Source of the DNA: Mucilaginibacter myungsuensis
GTDB lineage: Bacteria; Bacteroidota; Bacteroidia; Sphingobacteriales; Sphingobacteriaceae
Reading direction: 5' to 3'
NCBI RefSeq assembly: GCF_015222005.1
Contig: NZ_JADFFL010000005.1
Span: 186,001-250,000, forward strand
Length of the DNA: 64,000 bases
The notes below the pieces were generated by a model, which saw only the letters and a list, made by a program, of their open reading frames with translations, had not been told where the DNA came from and made no database searches. Position numbers and translations under genes: made by a program. Positions 40,556 to 49,425 of the stretch are shown piece by piece (the first letter of the stretch is position 1; every line of letters starts with the position of its first letter).

Positions 40556-41401
40556 ATGAGAACTTATACTGACCGCATCTATAACGCGATGGCTAACCAA
40601 CTGAACGAGCTGAATGTAAACAGCGGTTCACATGCAGAACAACTCAAAGAGTCGATCAAGGTCTGCAAAAAGGCAATGACAAAGCTTAAAAAGTTTATTT
40701 CAGGTTACGCTTTCGATAACGAAAATGAAGAGATCATCTTTTTTAAGGAGATCAAGCCTTTGTTTTACAGCAAGTACATTTATTTCATCAATGTCTATAA
40801 TTTTCTGATGCAGTTCCCGGCCGGCGGTGAAGAGGCGGTCGTTAGTTATATCAATTTTCACTTGTCCGATCTGCAACGCTTTTTCGATAACAACAAGGCT
40901 TTCTATCAGTATTACCGTTCGGGCAGTTCGCAGTTGGATCAGGTATATTTTACACGCGGTGGCTTTGACGTGCAGATGGAACTGGAGGATTTTGAAGAAG
41001 ATGAACTGTACAGTACCAGTCACGATTATAAGCTTTCAAAGATCATTGCCAACGAAAAGTTCCAGGACTATCTCCGGTCGGAGCATGCACGGGTCGGCAA
41101 TGGTCATATCACACCCATAGAATCAGGCAAGATCTTCCCTTTTCAACACCCTAACTGGACAGCAAGCCCAACTGACGCCGTCGAACTCATTTACTCCCTG
41201 AAAGCGTCCGGGTCGGTCAATAACGGTAACGTAGATGTCAGCGAGTTGGTCGCCATCTTTGAATTTGTTTTTCAGATGGAGATCAAAGAAACCTATCATA
41301 AGATCATTGACATCAGCCGGAGGAAAAAGATGATCCCCATATTTCTCAGTAAGCTGACAGACGCCTTGCTTCGGCTGATCAATGACAAACTGAGCGCCTG
41401 A
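40556..41401 (+). CDS. RteC-domain regulator of element transfer
   Basis: Protein of 281 residues similar to RteC, the regulator of excision and transfer of the CTnDOT class of Bacteroidota elements. The C-terminal half is typical: AVELIYSLKASGSVNNGNVDVSELVAIFEFVFQMEIKETY, then DISRRKKMIPIFLSKLTDAL. Starts 11 bp after the synthase gene and is therefore probably co-transcribed. It stands just before the tra operon, so its expected function is to switch on excision or transfer. Confidence 0.87.
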   Translation: MRTYTDRIYNAMANQLNELNVNSGSHAEQLKESIKVCKKAMTKLKKFISGYAFDNENEEIIFFKEIKPLFYSKYIYFINVYNFLMQFPAGGEEAVVSYINFHLSDLQRFFDNNKAFYQYYRSGSSQLDQVYFTRGGFDVQMELEDFEEDELYSTSHDYKLSKIIANEKFQDYLRSEHARVGNGHITPIESGKIFPFQHPNWTASPTDAVELIYSLKASGSVNNGNVDVSELVAIFEFVFQMEIKETYHKIIDISRRKKMIPIFLSKLTDALLRLINDKLSA

Positions 41402-41471
41402 GCATCACGCGTTCAGCGTATTGTGATCCAATTGAGGCCATAATAACCATTCTATCAGGATAAACGACACA

Positions 41472-41547
41472 ACCTGCGCAGGTGTTGTAATATAAGATCT
41501 TCAGCGCTCCTGACCTTTGTTTAGCCCGGCAGCATGGTGCTTCCGGG
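41472..41547 (+). promoter_or_regulatory. Leader of the tra operon: palindrome and hairpin
   Basis: The 12-bp palindrome ACCTGCGCAGGT (41472-41483) is a possible operator. Downstream, CCCGG (41525-41529) with CCGGG (41543-41547) and AGCA with TGCT form a hairpin that ends 15 bp before the first ATG, where it could hide the ribosome site. Confidence 0.45.
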
Positions 41548-41562
41548 ACTAATACAAAAGGT

Positions 41563-42066
41563 ATGTTAAACGCTATTTCCTGGCAGCAATATCTGACTGC
41601 CATTTTACTATTGTGCGTTGCCTGGTATGCGTATGTCGGGCTTCGGTTCTATTCAAAAGAGATCGCTGCGAAGTTAAAGATCAAAGCGGTTGTTAAAAGT
41701 CAGCTGCCGCCGGTAGCCACCCGTTCAAATGTGGTTATGGGCGCAGCCAAAGCGGACCCGGATGCCGGTGTCCATCCTGCGGATGAGCTGATCTTCGGTT
41801 CGGCCGAACCCGACGACATCGATGATCAAACCCTGCCTGCCGGCCCTTCCGACGAACTGCTCGCTGAAGCAAAGGTACTGGTCACTGCCTACAGCGATAA
41901 TAACGACAAGAGCGAGTTCCTTTCGCTTTTTAAACTACTGATCGGCAAATACGAAGTTTTCAGCGATGAGATCAGCCTGCCCGCGATCATACGACCGCTG
42001 CGCGAGTATGCAGAAAGCCGTTTACCTTTTTCCGTGAAAGAAACGGAATGGCCTTTAACCTTTTAA
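41563..42066 (+). CDS. Conjugation-operon protein of unknown function (TraD position)
   Basis: Protein of 167 residues with one N-terminal membrane segment (WQQYLTAILLLCVAWYAYVG) and a soluble part ending in helices (FLSLFKLLIGKYEVFSDEIS). No domain recognised with certainty. Its position, directly before traE in a run of same-strand genes, is that of small accessory genes in the Bacteroidota transfer operon. Confidence 0.65.
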   Translation: MLNAISWQQYLTAILLLCVAWYAYVGLRFYSKEIAAKLKIKAVVKSQLPPVATRSNVVMGAAKADPDAGVHPADELIFGSAEPDDIDDQTLPAGPSDELLAEAKVLVTAYSDNNDKSEFLSLFKLLIGKYEVFSDEISLPAIIRPLREYAESRLPFSVKETEWPLTF

Positions 42067-42076
42067 TTCCACGAGT

Positions 42077-42382
42077 ATGAAGACGAACATGAGAAAATTT
42101 TATGCGGTCGCGGTACTGCTGCTGCTGAACATATCGGCGTTTGCGCAAGATGGCAATGCCGGTATCAATGAGGCCACGAATCAGGTCAAAAGTTACTTCG
42201 CGACCGGCACCAATCTGATGTATGCGATAGGCGCTATCGTCGGCTTGGTAGGTGCGATCAAAGTTTATAAGAAATGGAACGATGGCGAAAATGATACCGG
42301 TAAAGTTGCGTCGAGTTGGTTCGGCAGTTGCATCTTTCTGGTTGTGGTCGCCACGGTTTTAAAATCATTCTTCGGCGTATGA
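42077..42382 (+). CDS. traE: Conjugative transfer protein TraE (DUF4134)
   Basis: Small membrane protein of 101 residues with signal peptide (MRKFYAVAVLLLLNISAFAQ) and two hydrophobic segments, the second half reading NLMYAIGAIVGLVGAIKVYK and SSWFGSCIFLVVVATVL. This is the VirB2/pilin-like position in Bacteroidota type IV secretion. Stop overlaps the traF start as ATGA (42379-42382). Confidence 0.92.
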   Translation: MKTNMRKFYAVAVLLLLNISAFAQDGNAGINEATNQVKSYFATGTNLMYAIGAIVGLVGAIKVYKKWNDGENDTGKVASSWFGSCIFLVVVATVLKSFFGV

Positions 42383-42687
42383 GTTACCAGATCAACAAGG
42401 GCATTAACAAGCCCATCGAATTCAAAGGGCTGAAAGCACAATATATCGGTTATCTCGGCGGCGGCCTCGTGGCCCTGCTCGTGCTTTTCGCTGTGCTTTA
42501 CCTTATTGGCCTGGCGGTTTACTTGTGCATTTTGGTTATAGGCGGTTTAGGAGGTGGCTTATTCTACAAGGTATTTCAGTTAAGCCATAAGTATGGCGAG
42601 CACGGCCTGATGAAAAGGAATGCCCGCAAGTATATACCGGATTATTTAAAATTCAGATCAAGGAGGCTTTTTTATGAAAAACGCTGA
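42379..42687 (+). CDS. traF: Conjugative transfer protein TraF (DUF4133)
   Basis: Membrane protein of 102 residues from ATG 42379: MSYQINKGINKPIEFKGLKA, then two hydrophobic stretches (YLGGGLVALLVLFAVLYLIG, LCILVIGGLGGGLFY) and a basic end. VirB3-like in position. Overlaps traE by four bases and traG by 14 bases. Confidence 0.9.
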   Translation: MSYQINKGINKPIEFKGLKAQYIGYLGGGLVALLVLFAVLYLIGLAVYLCILVIGGLGGGLFYKVFQLSHKYGEHGLMKRNARKYIPDYLKFRSRRLFYEKR

Positions 42688-45121
42688 ACAGGCATTTCCG
42701 ATCTACAAAGTAGAGCATGACAGCATCCTTTCCATGCAGGGTGAACTGAGCATCGCTTTTGACATTCAGTTGCCCGAGTTGTTCACGCTGTCGAATGATG
42801 AATATCTCGCTTTCCATCAAACCTGGGTCAAAGCGATCAAACTGCTGCCTAAGAACAGCATTTTCCATAAACAGGACTGGTTCGTGGAAACCGCCTATCA
42901 GGCAACATTTGGTGATAAAACCTTTCTAAGCCATGCAAGTGAGAAGTTCTTTAATGAGCGTCCATATCTCGCTCATCATAGTCTGATCATCCTGACCAAA
43001 AGGCCTGAGAACTACCGTCAGGTGACCAGTGCGACGAGTAGTTTGCTGCGGAAGCGGCTTACGCCTGCGGAAAGTACCGATGCCGAACTTTTCAGAAATT
43101 TCAATGACAGCGCGGGGCAGTTCAAACGGGTCATGGAAGACAGCGGATTAGTAAAAATGCGCAGGCTCAGCGATGATGAGCTGGCCGGAACGCTGGTTTC
43201 CCCCGGTGTGCTGGAACAATATTGCTTTCTGCTCGGGCGCGATGATGAACCTGAATTGAAGGATATTCATTTAGCGGACGGCATACGTATCGGCGATAAC
43301 AGCTGCCAGCTCTACACGCTGGCTGAAGCAGAATATTTACCTGCAATGTGCGGGCCACGGATCACCTATGACCAGTATAGCACCGATAAAACCAAATTCA
43401 GTACAGGATTTGCAAGTCCCGTCGGGGCCTTGCTTGACTGTAATCATATTTACAACCAGTACATTTTCATTGAAGATGGCGCCAAAACGATCAAAAAACT
43501 GGAAGCAAAAAAGCTGCGGCTGCAATCGCTGTCTGCGTATTCCCGCGAGAACGCTATTGGCCGTGATGCCACCCAGGACTATTTGCATGAGGCGATCAGC
43601 CAGCAGCGGCTTCCGGTAAAAGCGCACTTTAATATAATGGCCTGGACGGATGACGTCAAAAAACTTAAAGACATCAAGAACAAGGTAAGTTCCGCGTTGG
43701 CCCAACTCGATGCTCAGCCAAAGCAGGAGACTGATGGTGCGCCTCAGATCTGGTGGTCGGGACTGCCGGGCAACAGTGGTAATTTTCCGGTCAATGACAC
43801 TTTTGACACATTCGTTGAGCAGGCCGCATGTTTTTTCAACCTGGAAACGAATTACCGCAGCAGCCTTTCACCCTGCGGCATCCGTTTGGGTGACCGCTTG
43901 TCGGGCAAGCCGCTGCACGTTGACCTGAGCGATGAACCGATGAAAAACGGTATCACAACGAACCGCAATAAATTTATCCTTGGACCATCAGGAAGCGGAA
44001 AATCTTTTTTTACCAATCATTTGCTGCGCAGTTATTACGAACAGGGCGCTCATATCGTACTGGTGGATGTTGGGCACAGCTACGAAGGGCTGTGCGAGTT
44101 CGTGGGTGGTTATTATTTTACTTACTCTGAGGACAGCCCGATCAGTTTTAATCCATTTTATGTTGGCGAAGGCGATACACTCGATACCGAAAAGCGGGAA
44201 AGCATCAAGGCGATGATCCTGGCGCTTTGGAAGAAAGAAGATGAAGGCGTGCAACGGTCAGAATACATTGCCATTTCCGATGCGCTGTTCCATTACTACG
44301 AACAGTTAAAAAGCTTTGCCTGCTTTGATACCTTTTACGAGTTTTTAAAAGGTCCTTTCTACGACACGATGAAGCAAAGCAAAGTCAAAGATCAGCATTT
44401 CGATATCGACAACCTCTTATTCGTTTTAAGGCCGTACTACAAAGGCGGCGAGTATGATTACCTGCTGAACGCTACCGAAAACCTCGACCTGTTGCATCGC
44501 CGCTTCATTGTTTTTGAACTGGATAATATCAAAGATCATCCTATTCTTTTTCCGGTGGTGACGTTGATCATTATGGAAACTTTTGTCAGCAAGATGCGGA
44601 AGCTGCCAAAAGAAACCCGCAAAATGATCCTGATCGAAGAAGCATGGAAAGCGATCGCCCGCGAAGGCATGGCCGAATACATCAAATATCTTTTTAAAAC
44701 CGTCCGCAAGTACTTTGGTGAAGCCTTAGTTGTGACACAAGATATCGAAGACATCATCTCGTCGCCGGTCGTTAAACAAGCTATTATCAATAATAGCGAT
44801 TGTAAAATTCTGCTTGACCAACGCAAGTATCAAAATGACTTTCCAAAGATCCAGCAATTGCTTGGCATTACGGACAAGGAAACCGCACTCATTATGAGTA
44901 TGAACCGGGCCAATGACGAACGCTATAAATACAAAGAAGTATTCATCTCCCTCAATGGCCAATTATCGCGGGTTTACCGAACCGAGGTCAGCCGGGAGGA
45001 ATATTGGACCTACACTACCGAATCAGCTGAAAAAGCAAAGGTGAAAAAGTACAAAGCAAAATACGGCGACATCCGCAAGGCTATTGCGGTGATCGTACAG
45101 GAAGAACAATTAACTAACTAA
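42674..45121 (+). CDS. traG: Conjugation ATPase TraG (VirB4-like)
   Basis: Protein of 815 residues that powers assembly of the transfer channel. Walker A GPSGSGKSFF at about 437-446; Walker B MILIEEAWK at about 650-658. The N-terminal half resembles the TraG/VirB4 family (PVGALLDCNHIYNQYIFIED). Complete in length for the Bacteroidota family. Overlaps traF by 14 bases, and a small lipoprotein gene follows. Confidence 0.95.
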   Translation: MKNAEQAFPIYKVEHDSILSMQGELSIAFDIQLPELFTLSNDEYLAFHQTWVKAIKLLPKNSIFHKQDWFVETAYQATFGDKTFLSHASEKFFNERPYLAHHSLIILTKRPENYRQVTSATSSLLRKRLTPAESTDAELFRNFNDSAGQFKRVMEDSGLVKMRRLSDDELAGTLVSPGVLEQYCFLLGRDDEPELKDIHLADGIRIGDNSCQLYTLAEAEYLPAMCGPRITYDQYSTDKTKFSTGFASPVGALLDCNHIYNQYIFIEDGAKTIKKLEAKKLRLQSLSAYSRENAIGRDATQDYLHEAISQQRLPVKAHFNIMAWTDDVKKLKDIKNKVSSALAQLDAQPKQETDGAPQIWWSGLPGNSGNFPVNDTFDTFVEQAACFFNLETNYRSSLSPCGIRLGDRLSGKPLHVDLSDEPMKNGITTNRNKFILGPSGSGKSFFTNHLLRSYYEQGAHIVLVDVGHSYEGLCEFVGGYYFTYSEDSPISFNPFYVGEGDTLDTEKRESIKAMILALWKKEDEGVQRSEYIAISDALFHYYEQLKSFACFDTFYEFLKGPFYDTMKQSKVKDQHFDIDNLLFVLRPYYKGGEYDYLLNATENLDLLHRRFIVFELDNIKDHPILFPVVTLIIMETFVSKMRKLPKETRKMILIEEAWKAIAREGMAEYIKYLFKTVRKYFGEALVVTQDIEDIISSPVVKQAIINNSDCKILLDQRKYQNDFPKIQQLLGITDKETALIMSMNRANDERYKYKEVFISLNGQLSRVYRTEVSREEYWTYTTESAEKAKVKKYKAKYGDIRKAIAVIVQEEQLTN

Positions 45122-45133
45122 AATCAATGCAGT

Positions 45134-45448
45134 ATGAAAACGAATCTGATCAAATGCGTGGCAGTATCGACTGTCGTCATTTTTTCTGCATGTGGCAGTG
45201 AATCTCCGGATGGTATTTACGTAGCAAAATGGAAGAATGAGTTCTCTGTGGCTGACGACACCATAATTATAAAAGATAATATTGTAACCAAGCGTACAGG
45301 CTACCAAAAAATCAGGAATGGCAAATTAAAACCAAAAGAATGGAGCGTTCAAAGGTGGAGGTTTAATGACCCAGATTCGCCTGTTATTGAACCTGGTGAA
45401 AAAGAGATAAGTATTGGAACAACTACTTATAAATTGATTGAACCATGA
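45134..45448 (+). CDS. Small lipoprotein inserted in the tra operon
   Basis: Protein of 104 residues with lipoprotein signal (CVAVSTVVIFSAC, lipidated cysteine near 21). The rest is beta-rich (GIYVAKWKNEFSVADDTIII). Base composition is richer in A+T than the neighbours. It overlaps the next gene by four bases. Its place between traG and the traI-like genes suggests a surface or entry-exclusion function, but that is inference; the family is not recognised. Confidence 0.7.
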   Translation: MKTNLIKCVAVSTVVIFSACGSESPDGIYVAKWKNEFSVADDTIIIKDNIVTKRTGYQKIRNGKLKPKEWSVQRWRFNDPDSPVIEPGEKEISIGTTTYKLIEP

Positions 45449-46113
45449 AAAGATTAGCTGTAATTCTTACAATAGCACTGATTGGTCTTACTAATCGTTC
45501 TTCGGCCCAAATCGTCGCCGCTGAAGCGATCAAACTGGTCGTCAAAAAAGTCATCAAAGCGATCGATCTTAAGGTTCAGCGGATGCAGAACCAAACGATC
45601 TGGCTGCAAAATGCGCAAAAAACCATTGAAAATGAATTGTCCAAGTTCCGGCTCGACGAGATATCCAATTGGACGGATAAGCAGCGGGCACTATACGATG
45701 GATACTACAAGGAATTATGGAAAGTAAGATCAACGATAGCTTATTATCAACGGATCAAAGACCTCTCCATCCGGCAGATCGCTATGATCGGTGAATACAG
45801 ACGAGCCTGGCAACTTATCCAGTCGGATAAGCGTTTCAGGCCCGAAGAGATCACAGAAATGGGACGTGTTTACGTTGGCATTCTTGAAGCCAGCGCCAGG
45901 AACCTGGATCAGATCATGATGGTCGTCAATCCTGGAAAAACGCAGATGACCGACCAGCAAAGGCTGGAAGCTATCAATCTGGCAGGTGACCGGCTTGATG
46001 AGAACTACAGTGACCTGAAGCAATACAACAATCAGAATATGCTTTTGAGTCTTCACCGCGGTAAGGACCTGAACGAGATACAAACCATCAAAAATTATTA
46101 TGGCCTACATTAA
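45445..46113 (+). CDS. Conjugative transfer protein TraI-like (first of three paralogues)
   Basis: Secreted, helical protein of 222 residues: signal peptide ending in SSAQ, then KVIKAIDLKVQRMQNQTIWL and QKTIENELSKFRLDEISNW. The end reads NQNMLLSLHRGKDLNEIQTI. It shares length, layout and end pattern with the next two genes (short NQ/LS...L...YGL/YA end), so the three form a tandem family. Periplasmic role in the transfer apparatus is expected. Overlaps the next gene by 14 bases. Confidence 0.82.
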   Translation: MKRLAVILTIALIGLTNRSSAQIVAAEAIKLVVKKVIKAIDLKVQRMQNQTIWLQNAQKTIENELSKFRLDEISNWTDKQRALYDGYYKELWKVRSTIAYYQRIKDLSIRQIAMIGEYRRAWQLIQSDKRFRPEEITEMGRVYVGILEASARNLDQIMMVVNPGKTQMTDQQRLEAINLAGDRLDENYSDLKQYNNQNMLLSLHRGKDLNEIQTIKNYYGLH

Positions 46114-46729
46114 AACAACCCTCTTGCTGTTGCTGATAAGTTCCGGCGTGCGGGCCCAGAGTTTTTCTGAATGGTTTCGCCAAAAAAACACACAGAAGAA
46201 ATACCTCACCCAGCAGATCGCTGCGCTGCAGGTTTATAGCGGATATCTGTCAAAAGGTTATCGTATCGCTAAAGGCGGTTTGGGTTCTATCGGTGGCTAT
46301 GTTGGCCGCGAATTCGACCTCCATGGCGTGTATTATGACCGGCTTGATCACGCGGGTATTGTTGTGAAAAGTGATCCTCAAACTGCGGAAATACTTCGCT
46401 GGCAAAGCGATATCATCAGCCAGTCAGAAAAGATCAGGAAGGTGGCCGGCCTGAACAGCAATGAAAAGGATTATGTCGGTAAAGTCTGCAAGGCATTGCT
46501 GGACGATTGTGAGGCAAGGTTGAATGACCTTGAGGTTATCCTCGGGGATCATCAAACAAAAATGTCTGACGAAGAAAGAATCCGGCATTTGGGGAGGCTT
46601 CACCAAGCTATGCAGGATAATTACCGTTTCTCCGCCACTTTTTTAGTACAAATTCAGCTTTATGTCAAGAACAAAAGCCAGGAAAAACAGGATGTTAACT
46701 CTTTGAATCAATTGTATGCAAATCAATAA
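46100..46729 (+). CDS. TraI-like periplasmic protein (second paralogue)
   Basis: Protein of 209 residues with a signal peptide (LLLLLISSGVRAQSFSEWF) and helical repeats. Shared pattern: KKYLTQQIAALQVYSGYLSK, GLGSIGGYVGREFDLHGVYY, MSDEERIRHLGRLHQAMQDN. Databases tend to call this type TerB or tellurite resistance; I see no evidence for that function. Overlaps both neighbours by 14 bases. Confidence 0.8.
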   Translation: MAYIKTTLLLLLISSGVRAQSFSEWFRQKNTQKKYLTQQIAALQVYSGYLSKGYRIAKGGLGSIGGYVGREFDLHGVYYDRLDHAGIVVKSDPQTAEILRWQSDIISQSEKIRKVAGLNSNEKDYVGKVCKALLDDCEARLNDLEVILGDHQTKMSDEERIRHLGRLHQAMQDNYRFSATFLVQIQLYVKNKSQEKQDVNSLNQLYANQ

Positions 46730-47360
46730 AATTTTCGGAATGATGATCGCGTCAATACTGATCGTCTCCGCTACAGGTGTCCGAGCTTATGCTCAATCGA
46801 CGGAGTTACAGCAATTGCTGCTGAACATCGAAAAGCTAACGCAATTCAAAGCTATACTTTCAGATATGAAGAAAGGTTATCAGATCTATCAGCAAGGTTA
46901 TGGCACGATATCAAACCTTTCCAAAGGGAACTTCAACCTGCACAATGTTTACCTGACAGGCTTGATGGCGGTCAGCCCGGCGGTACGCAATAATCCAAGG
47001 GTCGGACAGATCATCGGGCAGCAAAACGATATTTTAAACGAATATCGCAGGTATTCCAATTTATTCAGGCAAAGCGGGTCTTTTAATAATAATGAGTTGA
47101 GCTATATGGATAACGTTTTCCGGCAATTGGTCAAACAAAGCAACGCTAACACAGATGATCTGGTGAGTGTGACCACTGCCGGTAACCTTCGCATGTCGGA
47201 CGACGACCGGCTCCGGGCTATAGAGCGGATCTACAACGGTAGTGTTGAACAACTACAATTTCTAAGATTCTTTAACCGAAAGGCAGTCATCCTTAGCTTG
47301 CAGCGGAGTAAAGACCTCCATGATACCCGTTCACTTAAAAAACTCTACGCTATAAACTAA
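46716..47360 (+). CDS. TraI-like periplasmic protein (third paralogue)
   Basis: Protein of 214 residues with signal peptide ending AYAQ. KLTQFKAILSDMKKGYQIYQ, GNFNLHNVYLTGLMAVSP and MSDDDRLRAIERIYNGSVEQ align by eye with the second paralogue. The three genes are consecutive and overlapping, which suggests duplication and co-assembly. Precise role unknown. Confidence 0.8.
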   Translation: MQINKIFGMMIASILIVSATGVRAYAQSTELQQLLLNIEKLTQFKAILSDMKKGYQIYQQGYGTISNLSKGNFNLHNVYLTGLMAVSPAVRNNPRVGQIIGQQNDILNEYRRYSNLFRQSGSFNNNELSYMDNVFRQLVKQSNANTDDLVSVTTAGNLRMSDDDRLRAIERIYNGSVEQLQFLRFFNRKAVILSLQRSKDLHDTRSLKKLYAIN

Positions 47361-47371
47361 AGCCCACCAGC

Positions 47372-48574
47372 ATGAAAAAGAAGATATTTTTCAGCGTTTT
47401 TTTGACGCTGACAGGGATAGGCATTCCCTTACTTTCCCGCGCCGACGGCCTCGCAGATGATATTCACGAACTTCAGAGCGTCCTCGATAGTGTATACAAT
47501 GAGATGTTGCCCTTATGCAGTGACCTGATCGGCGTTGCCCGCGCGATCGCCGGTTTCGGGGCGCTGTGGTATATCGCCGCCCGAGTATGGCGTCATTTGG
47601 CCAGCGCTGAACCGATCGACTTTTATCCGTTGATGCGTCCTTTCGGATTAGGTTTGGCGATCCTGCTTTTCCCGACCGTGATCGCTGTGATCAACGGTGT
47701 GATGAACCCGGTGGTCAAAACTACCGCTGGCATGGTGAAAAATTCCGACGCAGCCATCGCTAAGCTATTGGCGCAAAAACAAGCGGCAATAGAAAAAACG
47801 GATACCTGGCAGATGTATGTCGGCGACGATGGTGATGGAGATCGGGACAAATGGTATAAATACACCCATCCGGAAGATAAAGATGGCAGCAACGATAAAC
47901 TGTTAAAAGGTCTTGGCAATGATGTCAAGTTTGCTATGGACAAGGCCGGTTACAAGTTCAGAAATAGCGTAAAACAATGGATGAGTGAGGTGCTACAGGT
48001 CGTTTATGAAGCAGCTGCGCTTTGCATCAATACGATCCGGACGTTCTACCTCGTCGTACTTGCTATTCTGGGGCCGCTCGTTTTCGGCTTATCCGTTTTT
48101 GATGGCCTTCAGCATGTCTTGACCACCTGGCTGGCGAAATACCTCAATGTTTTTTTGTGGTTACCGGTCGCCAACATCTTCGGAACGATCATTGGTAAAG
48201 TGCAGGAAAACATGCTGAAGCTGGATATTCAACAGGTTAATAATGCCGGTGACACATTCTTCAGTTCTACGGACACCGCTTACCTCATTTTTTTACTGAT
48301 CGGCATAGTCGGTTATTTCACTGTCCCGGCGGTCGCCGGTTACATCATCAATCCGGGCGGCAGTAATGGCCTGCTCAATAAAGTCACTAATCTTACACAT
48401 ATCGGCCTGAGTTCTGCGAGTTCGATGTCAACGACTGCCGGGGCAAACGCCGGTGAACGTATGGCCAGTGGTGCCACCAACATCATCAATACACCAAGCT
48501 ATATCCGCGAAGGTTACCGGTCAGCAGGCAATGATCACCAGGCAGAAAAATTAAACGGAAATGCAAAAAACTAA
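47372..48574 (+). CDS. traJ: Conjugative transfer protein TraJ
   Basis: Polytopic membrane protein of 400 residues, signal-like start (MKKKIFFSVFLTLTGIGIPL) and six or so hydrophobic segments (IGVARAIAGFGALWYIAARV, RPFGLGLAILLFPTVIAVIN, TFYLVVLAILGPLVFGLSVF and others). VirB6-like member of the transfer channel in the expected place between the traI-type genes and traK. The C-terminal SGATNIINTPSYIREGYR is soluble. Confidence 0.92.
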   Translation: MKKKIFFSVFLTLTGIGIPLLSRADGLADDIHELQSVLDSVYNEMLPLCSDLIGVARAIAGFGALWYIAARVWRHLASAEPIDFYPLMRPFGLGLAILLFPTVIAVINGVMNPVVKTTAGMVKNSDAAIAKLLAQKQAAIEKTDTWQMYVGDDGDGDRDKWYKYTHPEDKDGSNDKLLKGLGNDVKFAMDKAGYKFRNSVKQWMSEVLQVVYEAAALCINTIRTFYLVVLAILGPLVFGLSVFDGLQHVLTTWLAKYLNVFLWLPVANIFGTIIGKVQENMLKLDIQQVNNAGDTFFSSTDTAYLIFLLIGIVGYFTVPAVAGYIINPGGSNGLLNKVTNLTHIGLSSASSMSTTAGANAGERMASGATNIINTPSYIREGYRSAGNDHQAEKLNGNAKN

Positions 48575-48579
48575 AAGCT

Positions 48580-49194
48580 ATGTTCACTCACCTCAAAAAT
48601 ATCGAATCTGCTTTTCAGCAAAATAAAAGGATCGTCGCCCTGGTTATCATCACCAGTGCTATCATTTCTGTCGCGGCGATATATTTCGCCTTTGCGGCTT
48701 ACCAAAAGTCATCGGCGCATATTTATGTGCTGGCTAACGGTAAAGCACTGGAGGCTATAGCAGCCGACCGGAAAGACAACATTCCGGTAGAAGCCAGGGA
48801 TCACATCAGGATGTTCCATCATTATTTTTTCACCCTTGATCCCGATGAAAAGGTGATCAACGGCAATATCAGTAAAGCGATGTATCTCGCGGATGAGACC
48901 GCCCGCACCCAGTACAATAATTTAAAGGAGAAAAGCTATTACAACAATCTGATCTCCGGTAACATCAGCCAGAGCGTAGCTGTTGACAGCATCCAGTTGG
49001 ATATGAACAGTTACCCTTACGCTTTTAAGTGCTTTGCAACGCAAAAACTGATCCGCTCAAGTTCTACCATCTATAAAATGCTGATCACACAAGGCTACCT
49101 GAGAAACGTGAGCCGCTCTGATAATAATCCGCATGGTTTCCTGATACAGCATTGGGAGACTATTGCTAACCGCGACACCACCATTATCAGATAG
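48580..49194 (+). CDS. traK: Conjugative transfer protein TraK
   Basis: Protein of 204 residues with one N-terminal membrane anchor (RIVALVIITSAIISVAAIYF) and a periplasmic NTF2-like domain (RDHIRMFHHYFFTLDPDEKV). This is the VirB8-like scaffold of the channel. Gene order traJ-traK-traL-traM is the standard one for Bacteroidota elements. Confidence 0.92.
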   Translation: MFTHLKNIESAFQQNKRIVALVIITSAIISVAAIYFAFAAYQKSSAHIYVLANGKALEAIAADRKDNIPVEARDHIRMFHHYFFTLDPDEKVINGNISKAMYLADETARTQYNNLKEKSYYNNLISGNISQSVAVDSIQLDMNSYPYAFKCFATQKLIRSSSTIYKMLITQGYLRNVSRSDNNPHGFLIQHWETIANRDTTIIR

Positions 49195-49196
49195 CA

Positions 49197-49424
49197 ATGT
49201 TCAGAAATATCATCGACCGTTTCAGCCGCTGGTTCAATGACCTGCGGGGCGACAGACCGGTATTCTACTTCTTCGGCTTTTGTCTGGTTTTTCTTGCATT
49301 GCTATGGCTATGCGTACGGTACGTTCGGTTTGACGGAAAAACCTACAACAACCGGTTACCCGGAAATATTGGCAAACCATCCGGCTTGCTACCAACTGAT
49401 TCATTAACCCTTAAAAAACACTGA
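49197..49424 (+). CDS. traL: Small membrane protein, TraL-like
   Basis: Protein of 75 residues with a single hydrophobic segment (VFYFFGFCLVFLALLWLCVR) and a basic N-terminus, in the position of traL between traK and traM (gaps of 2 and 1 bp). Similarity is mostly positional and topological. Confidence 0.75.
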   Translation: MFRNIIDRFSRWFNDLRGDRPVFYFFGFCLVFLALLWLCVRYVRFDGKTYNNRLPGNIGKPSGLLPTDSLTLKKH

Positions 49425-49425
49425 T

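Noticed and set aside
46100-47360. Tellurite resistance (TerB) function for the second and third TraI-like genes
   Set aside because: The sequences show secreted helical proteins in a tra operon and no TerB metal-binding pattern. The label would be a database artefact.
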